64,000 bases of DNA from Nocardia neocaledoniensis (GTDB taxonomy: Bacteria > Actinomycetota > Actinomycetes > Mycobacteriales > Mycobacteriaceae): assembly GCF_003182135.1 (NCBI RefSeq), contig NZ_QGTL01000009.1:186001-250000 (forward strand), read 5' to 3'. The notes under the pieces are model-generated. The model saw only the letters and a program-made list of their open reading frames with translations, was not told the DNA's origin and made no database searches. This document shows positions 8,176 through 17,453 of this stretch, piece after piece. The position numbers were made by a program, and so were the translations under genes. Position 1 is the first letter of the stretch. Each line of letters opens with the position of its first letter.

Positions 8176-8745
8176 TCACGCGCCTGCGGGGATCAACGGA
8201 ACGATCTTCTCCGCGAGGCCGCGGGCCAGCGCGCACGTGTCCATATGGCCGGTCTTCCGGCGGGAATCCGGATTGTCCAGCGAGAACTCGATGCTCCCGC
8301 CCTGCATGTCGACGTTCAGCGTGCAGACCGACCGTGGGTTCTTCTCATCAGCTCGGCTGGTGGCCAAGGCGGCTCGGCCATTGACGGAATAGTCTTCGCG
8401 CACAGTCAGCTTCGTATTGGCGCGCACCTTGTCGACAGTCAGGTTCGTGGTGGTGATCCCGACCCCGTATCCATCGGACACGACCCAACTGCACCCGCGC
8501 CACTTGATCCCGCCCGCACCGTCGTAGTCGGCGTTGTTGTTCGAGCTGCCCGCATGCAACCCCTCCGAGTCCAGCACCGACTTCGGAATGTCCTTGCACG
8601 GATCGAACCCGGCGGGCACCTCGGAAGCCGTCGCCTGCCCACTCGCCGTGCTGGTCCCCGTCGAACCTTCCCCGTCCGTGGTCCCGCACCCCGTCGCCAG
8701 GATCAGCACACCGATCGCGCTCGACACCACCAGACTGCACCGCAT
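8176..8745 (-). CDS. DUF3558 family lipoprotein
   Basis: A 189-residue lipoprotein. The ATG at 8745 was chosen because GAGGAGG lies just upstream and it gives a clean signal peptide ending in the lipobox LATGC (Cys20). A Ser/Thr/Gly linker is followed by a DUF3558-type domain with FDPCKDIP and paired cysteines (DPC, GCSW, SVC, DTC). DUF3558 proteins are surface lipoproteins common in Nocardia and mycobacteria, often found next to ESX genes; the function is unknown. Confidence 0.8.
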   Translation of the reverse strand: MRCSLVVSSAIGVLILATGCGTTDGEGSTGTSTASGQATASEVPAGFDPCKDIPKSVLDSEGLHAGSSNNNADYDGAGGIKWRGCSWVVSDGYGVGITTTNLTVDKVRANTKLTVREDYSVNGRAALATSRADEKNPRSVCTLNVDMQGGSIEFSLDNPDSRRKTGHMDTCALARGLAEKIVPLIPAGA

Positions 8746-9150
8746 CGCGGCCCCTCCTCGACCTCGTCCTGCCCTCGCGCCGGGGAGTCCCCCGCCCCTT
8801 CGGCCTGTCACGATACCCATCCCCGGTGCCCGATTCCATCCCGGAACGCGGACAGATGTGCTCGGGGCATGTCCGAGCTACGCTGGCCCTCGAGCCTGTT
8901 CGTCCGAGTAGCGGGCTGCTGCCCGTTCAAAGCAGGGCTGATCGTGCGAGCGATCCACGTACTCCACGAACGAGAGCTTCAAGCCACCACCTGACGATGA
9001 AAGACGCTCACTGGACCGAACGTGTCAGGAGCCAGAGAGCGTACGACATGCGGGAGGATGTCGCCGCAAGCAGTTTGGTCGCGATGAGCAGTATGATTTC
9101 GCAGACGATCTTGCCCACCGCCTGGATTAGGCTGGCCGGGCGTGCGAGCG
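8746..9150. other. gene-free gap inside the ESX island
   Basis: About 405 bases between the DUF3558 start and the candidate immunity gene's stop. The open frames here have no ribosome site or recognisable protein pattern. It probably holds the promoter of the downstream lipoprotein-PPE-EspG unit and perhaps old debris. Confidence 0.4.
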
Positions 9151-9504
9151 TTACCGCGGCATCCCGATACTAGCCGCCCAGGAGATGAAGGCTTGTTCGT
9201 CATTCGATCTCGGCGTCGGTGGACGCCCGCAGTAATTGAGGATATTCACAGCCGGGCCAAGTGTTGCGCCCAGCATCGCTTTAAAAGCGGTGTTCTGAGA
9301 TGAGAAATATTCGTTGAAAACGATCAGTGTGGTTTCCTCGAACATATCTATGTCTATTTCGTACATGTCGCTGGCAATCGCTGTAATTCCGGTCGTCAAG
9401 TTCAAGACCGAGCAGATGTCAGTGTGTATGCGTACGAACAGATCGCCCACGCGCAGAGACGGGCTCCATACCGTCCGGTCATCGACATCGAATACGTAGC
9501 TCAT
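9151..9504 (-). CDS. candidate immunity protein for the upstream ESX toxin
   Basis: A 117-residue acidic protein with no signal peptide or Pfam-like motif that I recognise. Its ATG (9504-9502) overlaps the ancestral toxin stop TAA (9506-9504) by one base, the tight toxin-immunity coupling seen in polymorphic toxin loci. Base composition is visibly lower in GC than the flanks. A GTG nine bases upstream is an alternative start. Assignment as immunity is from position, size and coupling. Confidence 0.5.
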   Translation of the reverse strand: MSYVFDVDDRTVWSPSLRVGDLFVRIHTDICSVLNLTTGITAIASDMYEIDIDMFEETTLIVFNEYFSSQNTAFKAMLGATLGPAVNILNYCGRPPTPRSNDEQAFISWAASIGMPR

Positions 9505-10933
9505 TATGCCCACTCTACCAGAATCTGGACGCCGGGATTTTTGGCACGCATGTTCTCGACCGCAGCCTCCACAGCTGACCGGAACTCGGGATCAGCGCCA
9601 GGTGAGGTGAACCGAGCCCGATTGGCGCCTGTTCATAGCCATCGATGTATTGGCGAGCGTCGATATAAGATCCCAGCTTCTTCTCCACCTGTTTTGCGAT
9701 CCATTTATCAACATCGGCGGCATTGGTGGCAGACTTCTCCTCCCAAAGTACTCCGTTCTTGACCTCATCGATATCCGTAATGGTTCTGGAAGTGTCATTG
9801 GGGTCGTCAATCTGTACTTCGCGATCCCCGTCAGACACGTGGTACTTTCCGTCGCCGCCGAGGTGTGGCCGGCGTGGGTCAGTGAACGTGACATCGTTCT
9901 CGGGCTTCGCGGTGGCGATCACTATCGGCAGCTCGACGATGGTCAGAAGATCGCCGTTTGCCAGCGTAGCGGTGCTGAAAGAGAGGGTGCTGAGGGTGGT
10001 GAGGAATGTGTTGGCGGGTCCGGCGATGGCCCAGGCGGCGTCGTTGAGAAAGTCGATATCTATGTCGACTTTGTTGTCGTTGGGCGACTGTTGTTGCTTG
10101 CTCGGCGCCTTTTCCTTCGCCGGTTGCTCCTTGACATTCACCATCGAACGCCCGATCGATATCGCTGTGACAGTGACTACCGCTGCGAATTGGGTATTGA
10201 TGTCTGCGCGCATTTTTGCCAACGCTGTGTTGTGGGTCTCGGCTGCAGTGGCGATGTCGTGCGCAGCGGTGCGGATTTCGCGGAGTTTGTCCGCGAGCTT
10301 GCGGAGATTGGCCGCGTGGTTCGGGATGTCGTCCGGGACGTCGGTTCCGAAGCCTTTTTCCAGTCCGGAAGCGACGGTTTGTAGTCGTGCCACGCCGTAT
10401 TCGAGAGGGTCTGAGTTGGCGAAGGTACGCCACATGGTTGCGGCGCGTGCGAGTTTGTCGGTATCCCCGTCGGGGACTTGGCCGCCAGTGACAAGTGTGG
10501 TGACCTTGTCCTGTAGTTCGGTCCAGTCTGTTTGAAGACCATTGGTATAGGCTCCCGACGATGCTATACCGACGACTGCACCCGCGCCGTAGGGCAGCTC
10601 GGACGGGATTCCGGTAGGCAATGCCGGTGGGTCGCCCTTATTGGGATTGCGGTTCGCTGTGTATTCGGAGGACTTCCAGTTGTAGCTGGACGCCTTCAGT
10701 ATGTCCCCATAGTGTTGCAGGGCCCGTGCGAAGTTGGTTGCAACCATTGTCAATGCGGCGGCGCGGTCATCGTAGGATTTCGACCACGGCTTGACTGCTT
10801 CGTAGCCACCTGCCATTGCGCTTGTTTCCAAAAGTACGGTTTACGGCGTTTCGTAGACGGTTTGAAATTTTTCCGACAAGTCGTAGCACGCCGTGGCCGC
10901 ACTTTCATAGGACTGCGGCGAGATTGCGGCCAT
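9504..10933 (-). pseudogene. WXG/ESX-type polymorphic toxin, doubly disrupted
   Basis: The reading frame begins at ATG 10933 (MAAISPQSYESAATA), meets an in-frame TAA at 10843-10841, then continues in the same frame through TVLLETSAMAGGYEAVKPW to a long helical region and a C-terminal domain. Near 9600-9609 a duplicated AGGTG throws the frame. Removing one copy restores GLGSPGADPEFRSAVE and a tail ending QILVEWA with TAA overlapping the next gene's start. The corrected span is exactly 475 codons. The N-terminal 250 residues resemble ESX substrate modules, and the C-terminal domain has an Asp plus WEEK (ExK) pattern like PD-(D/E)XK nucleases. A fragment could still start at TTG 10831 or ATG 10816. 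The disruptions could also be sequencing errors. Confidence 0.65.
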
Positions 10934-10938
10934 GGAAG

Positions 10939-11241
10939 TCAGCCACCGCTCATTCTCAAATTGGCTTCCTGTGCCGCACTGTATGCGTTGCGCGCGGTGA
11001 CGGCGGCGTTGTACATCTGGGTGAGTCCTTCGATTACCGTGGCAGCCCCGGTGGCCCATTCTCGGTAGGCTTCCTCTTGGGCGTCAGCGGCGACCCCCTG
11101 CCAGTTTTCCTGAATAGAGGCGATTCGGTTGTTGATGCCGTCGAGGCTTTCGGTGAGGAAGCCGATGAAACCATTGGCGCGGCTGATGAGCTGTTCCAGC
11201 TCATCGATGTCGAAGGTGAAGTCGTGGGAGTCGTCGGCCAT
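10939..11241 (-). CDS. WXG100 family ESX protein
   Basis: A 100-residue helical hairpin with the motif W-Q-G at residues 47-49 (IQENWQGVAADAQEEAYREW), the hallmark of ESAT-6-like proteins. Its ATG overlaps the stop of the preceding WXG100 gene (TGATG); a GTG three bases earlier is also possible. It ends five bases before the toxin gene, so these form one operon. WXG100 proteins pair as dimers and travel with ESX toxins. Confidence 0.8.
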   Translation of the reverse strand: MADDSHDFTFDIDELEQLISRANGFIGFLTESLDGINNRIASIQENWQGVAADAQEEAYREWATGAATVIEGLTQMYNAAVTARNAYSAAQEANLRMSGG

Positions 11242-11579
11242 CACATGTTCAATTGTGGTAGGTCGAGCGAACTCAAAGCATCGGAGTTCGAGATGTCTTG
11301 GCTGGCAACGGCGTTACTTGCGATGCCCAGCAGTTCGCCCATCGTCGTGAGGGCGTTCAGTACGTCTGCGGCACCCTTCTTGGTTTCAGTCCAGCCGTCC
11401 CCGAATGCCTCTGCTGCCGCACCAGTCCAACTGTCCAGGACAGTCGATACCTCGCGGTCGAGCGTGCCGAGCCCGTTGATCAGGGACTCCGCGACCTGCT
11501 GGATATAGACACCGGCATCAGTCACATCGTCCGGCACCATCGCGAAAGCTGCCCCGGGTGTTTCGTCTTCCCCCGCCAC
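11241..11579 (-). CDS. WXG100 family ESX protein, first gene of the toxin operon
   Basis: A 112-residue protein with W-T-G at residues 51-53 (VLDSWTGAAAEAFGDGW) between two predicted helices. It likely forms a heterodimer with the next gene product. It is the promoter-proximal gene of the WXG-WXG-toxin-immunity series. The region's codon use is less GC-biased than neighbouring housekeeping genes, which suggests horizontal acquisition. Confidence 0.8.
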   Translation of the reverse strand: MAGEDETPGAAFAMVPDDVTDAGVYIQQVAESLINGLGTLDREVSTVLDSWTGAAAEAFGDGWTETKKGAADVLNALTTMGELLGIASNAVASQDISNSDALSSLDLPQLNM

Positions 11580-11800
11580 GCGTGTCCCCTCCCCAAGCCT
11601 TCAGCGCCAGCCTAGTAGCGGCACTCTGGGGCCGCAACAGACGAGGATTCAGCCGACGGAATCGCCCCTACGCTGTAGGTATGGCCCCTGCTTCCGCGAT
11701 ATCACGGTGAAGTTTTCCGAGTTCCGTCGGTTGCTCCGGACAACTACGGCTTGCGGAGTTTGGTGAAGCTGAGTTCCGCGCTGCTCGATGGTAGGTGCGG

Positions 11801-11834
11801 AAAATCCCCTGGCCACCGACAGCGACCAGGGGAT
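11801..11834 (-). terminator. intrinsic terminator of the MFS gene
   Basis: ATCCCCTGG (11804-11812) and CCAGGGGAT (11826-11834) form a perfect 9-bp stem with a 13-base loop. On the minus strand the stem ends in TTTT (11804-11801), 16 bases past the MFS stop codon. Confidence 0.8.
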
Positions 11835-11849
11835 CTTTCGATCTGGGCG

Positions 11850-13322
11850 TCAGTTCTTGACGAGCTCGGGTGCCGCCGGTTCCTCGGCGTCCTGCGCGCC
11901 GTGTGCTCCGTGCGGGTTGGCGGAGCGGTTGGGGAGCAGGACGGCCATCGCGATGACGACCAGGGCCAGGACGGCCGAGACGAGGAAGGCCAGGCGCATG
12001 CCGTCGAGGGCGGCGGTGGTCGGGTCGGTGCCCTCGTCGATGAGCGAGGTGCTGCGGGCGGACATGACCGTCACCACCAGCGCGGTGCCGAAGGCGGCCG
12101 CGACCTGCTGGAGGGTGCCCAGCATCGAGCTGCCGTGCGAGTACAGGTGCATCGGCAGGGCGCCGAGGCCGAGGGTGAACACCGGGGTGAACGCCGCGGC
12201 CAGCGAGACCATCAGCAGGATGTGCAGGCCGAGCAGCTGCCAGTACGGCATGGACAGCGAGATCTGGGTGAACCCGGCCAGCGAGACCGCGATGCCGATC
12301 GAACCGGGGATCACCAGCACGCGGCCGCCGAACTTGTCGAACAGCTTGCCGACGGTCGGGCCGAGCAGACCCATGGCCAGACCACCCGGCATCACGAGCA
12401 GGCCGGTCTCCAGCGGGCTCAGGTGCCGCAGGTTCTGCAGGTACAGCGGCAGCAGGATCATCGATCCCATCATCGCCAGGAACGCGACGGCCATCAGCAC
12501 CAGCGCCTTGGCGTAGGTGCCCGACAGGAACACCCGCAGGTCCAGCAGCGGAGTGCCGTTGCGCTGCAACTGCAGCTGGCGCAGCGCGAACGCGGCCACC
12601 AGCACCACGCCGCCCGCGACGATCAGGCCCGCGGTGGTGTAGCTGCCGCCGTGGAACTGGCTCAGGCCGTAGACGAGTCCGCCGAAGCCGAGCGCGGCCA
12701 GCGCGACGCTGAGCACGTCGATCGAACCGGCCTCCGGCTCACCGACGTTCTCCAGCTGCCGCAGACCCAGCCAGGTGACCACGCCGGCGATCGGCAGCAT
12801 GATCACGAACAGCCAGCGCCACGAGGCGACCTGCAGGATCAGGCCGGAGATGACCGGACCCATCGCCGGGGCGACCGAGATGGCCAGGGTGACGTTGCCC
12901 ATCACCTTGCCGCGGTCCTGCTCGGCGACCACGGTCATCAGCGTGGTCATCAGCAGCGGCATCATCACCGCGGTGCCGCCGGCCTGGATGATCCGGCCGA
13001 TCAGCAGCACGGCGAAGGTCGGGGCCAGCGCCGAGATGACGGTGCCCGCGATGAACACGCCCATCGCGGTCGCGTAGGCCTGCCTGGTGCTGACCCGCTG
13101 CAGGAACCAGCCGGTGGTGGGGATGATGGCGGCCATCGTGAGCATGAACGCGGTGGAGACCCACTGCGCGGCCACCTCGGTGACGTGCAGATCGGCCATC
13201 AACCGGGGGATGGCGTTGATCATGATGGTCTCGTTGAGGATCACCACGAAGGTCGCGAGGACGAGTACCCGGATGACGAGCGGTGTCCCACCCTTCTTCG
13301 GTGTGGCGAGATCGGCTGGCAT
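11850..13322 (-). CDS. DHA2-type MFS drug exporter (EmrB/QacA family)
   Basis: A 490-residue, very hydrophobic protein with about 14 membrane segments, the size and topology of DHA2 proton-drug antiporters. Early motif LNETIMINAIPRLMADLHVT followed by QWVSTAFMLTMAAIIPTTGW is typical of LmrB/QacA-like pumps. ATG 13322 was selected because a perfect GGAGGT lies seven bases upstream; an ATG at 13343 is in frame but precedes that site. It stands alone with its own terminator. No local regulator is adjacent, and the substrate is unknown. Confidence 0.9.
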   Translation of the reverse strand: MPADLATPKKGGTPLVIRVLVLATFVVILNETIMINAIPRLMADLHVTEVAAQWVSTAFMLTMAAIIPTTGWFLQRVSTRQAYATAMGVFIAGTVISALAPTFAVLLIGRIIQAGGTAVMMPLLMTTLMTVVAEQDRGKVMGNVTLAISVAPAMGPVISGLILQVASWRWLFVIMLPIAGVVTWLGLRQLENVGEPEAGSIDVLSVALAALGFGGLVYGLSQFHGGSYTTAGLIVAGGVVLVAAFALRQLQLQRNGTPLLDLRVFLSGTYAKALVLMAVAFLAMMGSMILLPLYLQNLRHLSPLETGLLVMPGGLAMGLLGPTVGKLFDKFGGRVLVIPGSIGIAVSLAGFTQISLSMPYWQLLGLHILLMVSLAAAFTPVFTLGLGALPMHLYSHGSSMLGTLQQVAAAFGTALVVTVMSARSTSLIDEGTDPTTAALDGMRLAFLVSAVLALVVIAMAVLLPNRSANPHGAHGAQDAEEPAAPELVKN

Positions 13323-13651
13323 CGGGGGTACCTCCATGGGCAACGAATGGGGCGGGGCGCGTGGCGGCCCGATGCCGAGTCACGGACGGTGGGTCCTCGG
13401 CACCTCATGAGCAGAGACGGGGTTCGTCGTTCCAACTCATCGGGCGCGGGCCAGTATTCCGGTCCCCACCGACAGGAATCACCTCATTTTCGGTCCGGGT
13501 ATCTGTGACGCATGACGGATATCCGCAGGTGGTGAACGCCATTGTCCGTGTCTGAAAGTTCTCGGTGACCCTGGTCACCCTCGGGTATCGAAGCCGTCGA
13601 GCCGGGGCGTGGCAGGGTGTCTTCGCCCATGTCGCGGGGTATACCGGGGTG
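13323..13651. promoter_or_regulatory. divergent promoter region with a GGTGAC-N4-GTCACC palindrome
   Basis: This gene-free stretch separates the MFS pump and the mycolyltransferase-like gene. A perfect 6-bp inverted repeat occupies 13564-13579 and could be an operator, but no regulator is encoded nearby to match it. Nothing else was recognised. Confidence 0.35.
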
Positions 13652-14581
13652 GTGACTGCATCGAGACTGTGGCTTGCTGTGGTGTGTGCTCTCGTCGCCG
13701 TGCTCGGCGGCGCCAACGCGAATGCCGATCCCGGCGCGCGGGTGGCGGGCGAGGTGCCGTTAGGGGGCAGGGCGGTCCAGCTCGATGTGTACTCCCCGGC
13801 GATGGGCCGGGTCATCCAGAACCGCGTGATCAAGGCCGCGGGTGCGGGCGCGCCGACGGTGTATCTGCTCACCGGCGCCGGCGGCGGCGCCGACGGGATC
13901 TCCTGGTGGGACGACACCGATGTGCGCGGCTTCTTCGCCGACAAGTTCGTCAACGTGGTGATGCCGGTGGGCGGCGCGTTCACCCTCTACACCGACTGGA
14001 TCTCCGAGGACCCGAGCCTGGGCCGCCCGCGCTGGGAGACCTACCTGACCCAGGAACTGCCCGAGGTGATCGACGGCGCGCTCGGCGCCAGCGGCCGCAA
14101 CGCCATCGTCGGGGTGTCGATGAGCGCGGCCTCCGCCCTGGACCTGACGATCCAGGGCGGCCCGCGCTTCGACGCGGTCGCGGCGCTGAGCGGCTGCCCC
14201 TGGTCGGCGGATCCGGCCGGGATCGGGCTGGCCAGCGCCGTCGCTGTTCGCGGCGGCGGCAACCCGGGCAACATGTGGGGCCTGCCCGGCGGACCGGGCT
14301 GGCGCGCCCACGACGTGTTCGCCAACGCGGGCAGGCTCGCGGGCAAGACGATCTTCCTCGCCGCGGCCACCGGCATTCCCGGCCCCAACGATCACGGCCT
14401 GCCGATGCCGCCGGTGGAGGCCATCGCTGGCGCCTGCACCGCCGCCTTCGCCGGCCGCCTCGCCCAGCTCGGCATCCCCGCCACGCACGTCCACCGGCCC
14501 ACCGGCTCGCACACCTGGGGGCAGTTCGAGACCGACCTGCACGAGGCGTGGCCGCACCTGGCCGCGCGCATCGGCGCCTGA
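13652..14581 (+). CDS. secreted antigen-85-like mycolyltransferase/esterase
   Basis: About 309 residues from GTG 13652 (a GTG three bases earlier is equivalent). The N-terminus is a Sec signal peptide ending near GANANA-DP. The alpha/beta-hydrolase body has the nucleophile motif GVSMSAASALDL, close to the GLSMxxSSA of antigen 85, and a C-terminal His in PTGSHTWGQFETDLHEAWPHL, the position of the catalytic His in that family. Such enzymes transfer mycolates to arabinogalactan or trehalose at the cell wall. The gene is monocistronic; whether it is a true mycolyltransferase or a related esterase is not resolved. Confidence 0.8.
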   Translation: MTASRLWLAVVCALVAVLGGANANADPGARVAGEVPLGGRAVQLDVYSPAMGRVIQNRVIKAAGAGAPTVYLLTGAGGGADGISWWDDTDVRGFFADKFVNVVMPVGGAFTLYTDWISEDPSLGRPRWETYLTQELPEVIDGALGASGRNAIVGVSMSAASALDLTIQGGPRFDAVAALSGCPWSADPAGIGLASAVAVRGGGNPGNMWGLPGGPGWRAHDVFANAGRLAGKTIFLAAATGIPGPNDHGLPMPPVEAIAGACTAAFAGRLAQLGIPATHVHRPTGSHTWGQFETDLHEAWPHLAARIGA

Positions 14582-14597
14582 ATCAGGCCGCGCGCGT

Positions 14598-16823
14598 TCA
14601 GGATTCGACGGCGACCGGCGCGGGCTGAGCCACCGGCTCGGCGCCGCGCCGTTCGTCGCGTCCGCTGCGCCGGAACCACCACTGCAGCAGGGCGATTCCG
14701 ACGAGCGCGAGCACCGCGCTCGGCAGGCTGATCGACAGACCGGGCGGGCGCCAGGTGACGACCAGCTCGGCGTTGCGCTTGCCCGGCGGGATGTCGACCG
14801 CGACGAAGGTCCCGGCGACGGCGCGCACCGGGATCTCCTGGCCGCCGAGTGTCGCGTGGTAGCCCGGCCAGGCCAAGCGGGACAGCACGATTCGGCCGCC
14901 GGTCCCCGAGGAGACCGTCGCGCGGTTGGTCAGCCCGTCCTCGGCCATCACGGTGGCGTGCACGCCCGACTCGTGGGCGATCAGGTCCCCGGGCGAGGGC
15001 AGCGGGTTCACCCGCTCCAGCACCCAGATCTGGTGTTCGTGGCCCGGATAGTCGACGAACTTCCAGCCCGCGGGCGCGGGCTGGTGGCCGGCGTCGGGGT
15101 ACTGGGCGCGTTGCAGGACAACACGATCCAGGCGCATCAGGTCGACGATCGGCGTATCGGTCGACGGCTCGACGGCGAAGACCCTGCGGTAGGCGTCGGG
15201 GCAGGTGCCGCCGTCCCACGCCATGCAGAGCAGGCCGGCGAAGGCCGCGTGGCCGACCGGGGTGTAGCCGTTCACGTATTGCAGGCCGAGGTTCTTGGCG
15301 TAGCTGCCGAGGGCGATCGACCCGTAGGTGCCCGCCAGCGTGCGCTCCTCGTCGCGCACCGCGATCCGGTCCGCCAATTGCAGTGTGCGACCGCCGAAAT
15401 CGGGGAAGGCGGCGGTCATCTCCGAACGGCGTTCCGGGAACCCGTAGGACAGGGGGGTCGTCGGCGCCGCCGCCACCTGGGCGAAGGCGATGGGTCCGGT
15501 GGCGAGGATCGTCAGCGCGGCGGCCGCGGCGAGGCCCCGCGTGCGTGCCAGCCACAGCGCGGCGGCCCCGAGCGCGACCACGGCCGCCACTCCGAGGACG
15601 TGCCGCTCGACGAGTTTCGGTGCGGCGGAGAAGGATCGCAGGAACAGCAGGCCGATCAGCACACCCGCCGCCGCGTACCGCCGCCGCGAGGAATCGAACG
15701 CCCCGTAGCGGCTGAGCAGCACGCACACCAGCACCAGCAGCGCGATCGCCAGCATCGGCAGCACCCGCGCGGGCCAGCGCAGCGGGCCGATCGCGCCCGG
15801 GCCGGCCGTCCACATCAGGGTGGCGACGGCGAACAGCGCGATCCCGCTCCATTCGGCGGCCGCGCGGGCGGCGGCCTTCCAGTCGATGAAGGCCAGCGCC
15901 GGGATCACGAACCAGGCGATGTAGACCATCGGCAGCGGCTGAACGTGGCCCCACCAGGCGGTGAACGCGGGCACCGTGCTGGGCAGGCTGGCATTGAGCG
16001 ACTCCGACCACGGCACGGTCAGGAACGGGTCGTTGTGAATGGTCGACACGTCACCGCGCCAGGTGGCCTGGGAGGACAGCAGGATCGGCAGATTGGCGAC
16101 CAGCGAGGCGAGCACCGCGAGACCGGACGCGGTGAGCACCCGCAGCACCGGCGCCCACCGGCGCTGGTACAGGTACTCACCCGCCGCGACGGCCGCGATC
16201 ATCAGCCCGGATTCCACAGCGGGGAAGGCGTATTGGATGGTCAGTGCCAGGTACAGGAACACGAACAGCGGGATCGGGCCGCTGCGTCCGCGCGCGTACA
16301 GCACGGCCGAGGCCCAGGCGTGCACGAGCCAGGCGGTGCCGGTCTGGGAGGTGAACCAGCTCGCCTCGTCGAAGAACAGGAACCAGCCGCTGAACGGGAA
16401 GGCCACGCCCGCCACCGCGGCCAGCGGCGCCTTGGCGCCATAGGCCAGGCAGATGCGGAACACGCCGAGCGCGGCGATGGCGGAGAACACGAACTTCACC
16501 GCGGTCGCGTACAGGGCGAGATCGTCGAACGAGGGGGCCAGCAGGTAGACGAGCAGCTGTGCCGGGTTGTAGAGCCCGGCCTCCTCGAGGCTGTAGTTGC
16601 CCGCCATCCATTCCCACGGCACCATCGCCGGGAAGCGGCCCGCCCGCAGTTCGTTGCCGAGCAGCTGCCACATCGGCACGTACTGCGCCTCGGTGTCGTC
16701 GGTGTAGAAGTGCCGAGGGTCGCCGAGCAGCACCGCGAGATACCCGGCCAGGACGGCGATCACGACGATGACCGCCCACCGCACCACTTCTTTTCGCGGC
16801 TCCAGTACCGCGCGTATCCACAC
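14598..16823 (-). CDS. YfhO-like GT-C membrane protein
   Basis: A 741-residue membrane protein with about 12-13 transmembrane segments and a C-terminal extracytoplasmic domain before a last TM and basic tail. The early loop HFYTDDTEAQYVPMWQLL, with two acidic residues in the first external loop, fits the GT-C glycosyltransferase fold. YfhO-like proteins are linked to polymer glycosylation, for example of teichoic acids. Start GTG 16823. It converges with the mycolyltransferase-like gene, leaving 16 bases between stops. Confidence 0.65.
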   Translation of the reverse strand: MWIRAVLEPRKEVVRWAVIVVIAVLAGYLAVLLGDPRHFYTDDTEAQYVPMWQLLGNELRAGRFPAMVPWEWMAGNYSLEEAGLYNPAQLLVYLLAPSFDDLALYATAVKFVFSAIAALGVFRICLAYGAKAPLAAVAGVAFPFSGWFLFFDEASWFTSQTGTAWLVHAWASAVLYARGRSGPIPLFVFLYLALTIQYAFPAVESGLMIAAVAAGEYLYQRRWAPVLRVLTASGLAVLASLVANLPILLSSQATWRGDVSTIHNDPFLTVPWSESLNASLPSTVPAFTAWWGHVQPLPMVYIAWFVIPALAFIDWKAAARAAAEWSGIALFAVATLMWTAGPGAIGPLRWPARVLPMLAIALLVLVCVLLSRYGAFDSSRRRYAAAGVLIGLLFLRSFSAAPKLVERHVLGVAAVVALGAAALWLARTRGLAAAAALTILATGPIAFAQVAAAPTTPLSYGFPERRSEMTAAFPDFGGRTLQLADRIAVRDEERTLAGTYGSIALGSYAKNLGLQYVNGYTPVGHAAFAGLLCMAWDGGTCPDAYRRVFAVEPSTDTPIVDLMRLDRVVLQRAQYPDAGHQPAPAGWKFVDYPGHEHQIWVLERVNPLPSPGDLIAHESGVHATVMAEDGLTNRATVSSGTGGRIVLSRLAWPGYHATLGGQEIPVRAVAGTFVAVDIPPGKRNAELVVTWRPPGLSISLPSAVLALVGIALLQWWFRRSGRDERRGAEPVAQPAPVAVES

Positions 16824-17009
16824 GAGCGCGGGAGCCTAGGGCATGGAGGTGAATCGGACAATACCCAGCGGTGTCGCCGCGTGGTGGTGGACGTTTGTCC
16901 AGCTCAGATGTGGTTAGGTGGGACTCAGTACAACTCGGTGTGTCACCACTGTCGGGGATCGTGATTGATAACATGGCGCAACCGAGCCGACCCTTCGAGA
17001 GAGTCATCA

Positions 17010-17453
17010 ATGCAGTTCGAAATCGTCGAGCGGGACGAAACCTGGGTGGCCGGTCTGCCGGTCCGCAGTCCCAAGCGCGCGCTCGGTGAGCTGCGCGACC
17101 GAGATCTCGAGGCCGCCTGGTCCGCGGTGCTCCACCAGGACCTCGGCGGCCGCCTCGCCAGCGCATACACCGATTTCTCCGGGGACCTCGGTACCTACAA
17201 CACGCAGATCGTCGGCTACCAGTGCGACTCGCTCGAACAGGTCACCCGGGGACACCTGGCGGCTCGCCTGCCGCGCGGCACCTACGCCAGATTCTCCTCG
17301 GTCGGTAATTTTCCGCAGGTGATGACGGACCTGTGGACGCAGATCGCCTACGCGGAAGAACACAACCAGATCAAGCGCACCCACACCGGCGATTTCGAGT
17401 GCTACCCGCACGCCTACAAGATCGATCTGTACCTGGCGGTAGATCCGCGATGA
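17010..17453 (+). CDS. GyrI-like/effector-binding domain protein (first of tandem pair)
   Basis: A 147-residue stand-alone domain beginning MQFEIVERDETWVAGLPVR, the beta-alpha start typical of AraC/Rob-type effector-binding (GyrI-like) domains, with LPRGTYARFSSVGNF in the second half. The ATG at 17010 removes an implausible N-terminal run. It overlaps the next gene by four bases (ATGA). Stand-alone GyrI-like proteins bind or hydrolyse small toxic compounds; the ligand here is unknown. Confidence 0.7.
   Translation: MQFEIVERDETWVAGLPVRSPKRALGELRDRDLEAAWSAVLHQDLGGRLASAYTDFSGDLGTYNTQIVGYQCDSLEQVTRGHLAARLPRGTYARFSSVGNFPQVMTDLWTQIAYAEEHNQIKRTHTGDFECYPHAYKIDLYLAVDPR

Noticed and set aside
8979..9203. 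Minus-strand 74-codon frame after the immunity gene
   Set aside because: Overlaps the end of the immunity gene, has no ribosome site and an unstructured composition.
11707..11766. GTG ORF beginning KFSEFRRLL, like a HicA toxin N-terminus
   Set aside because: Only about ten residues resemble HicA and the frame stops after 19 codons; too short to support even a remnant.
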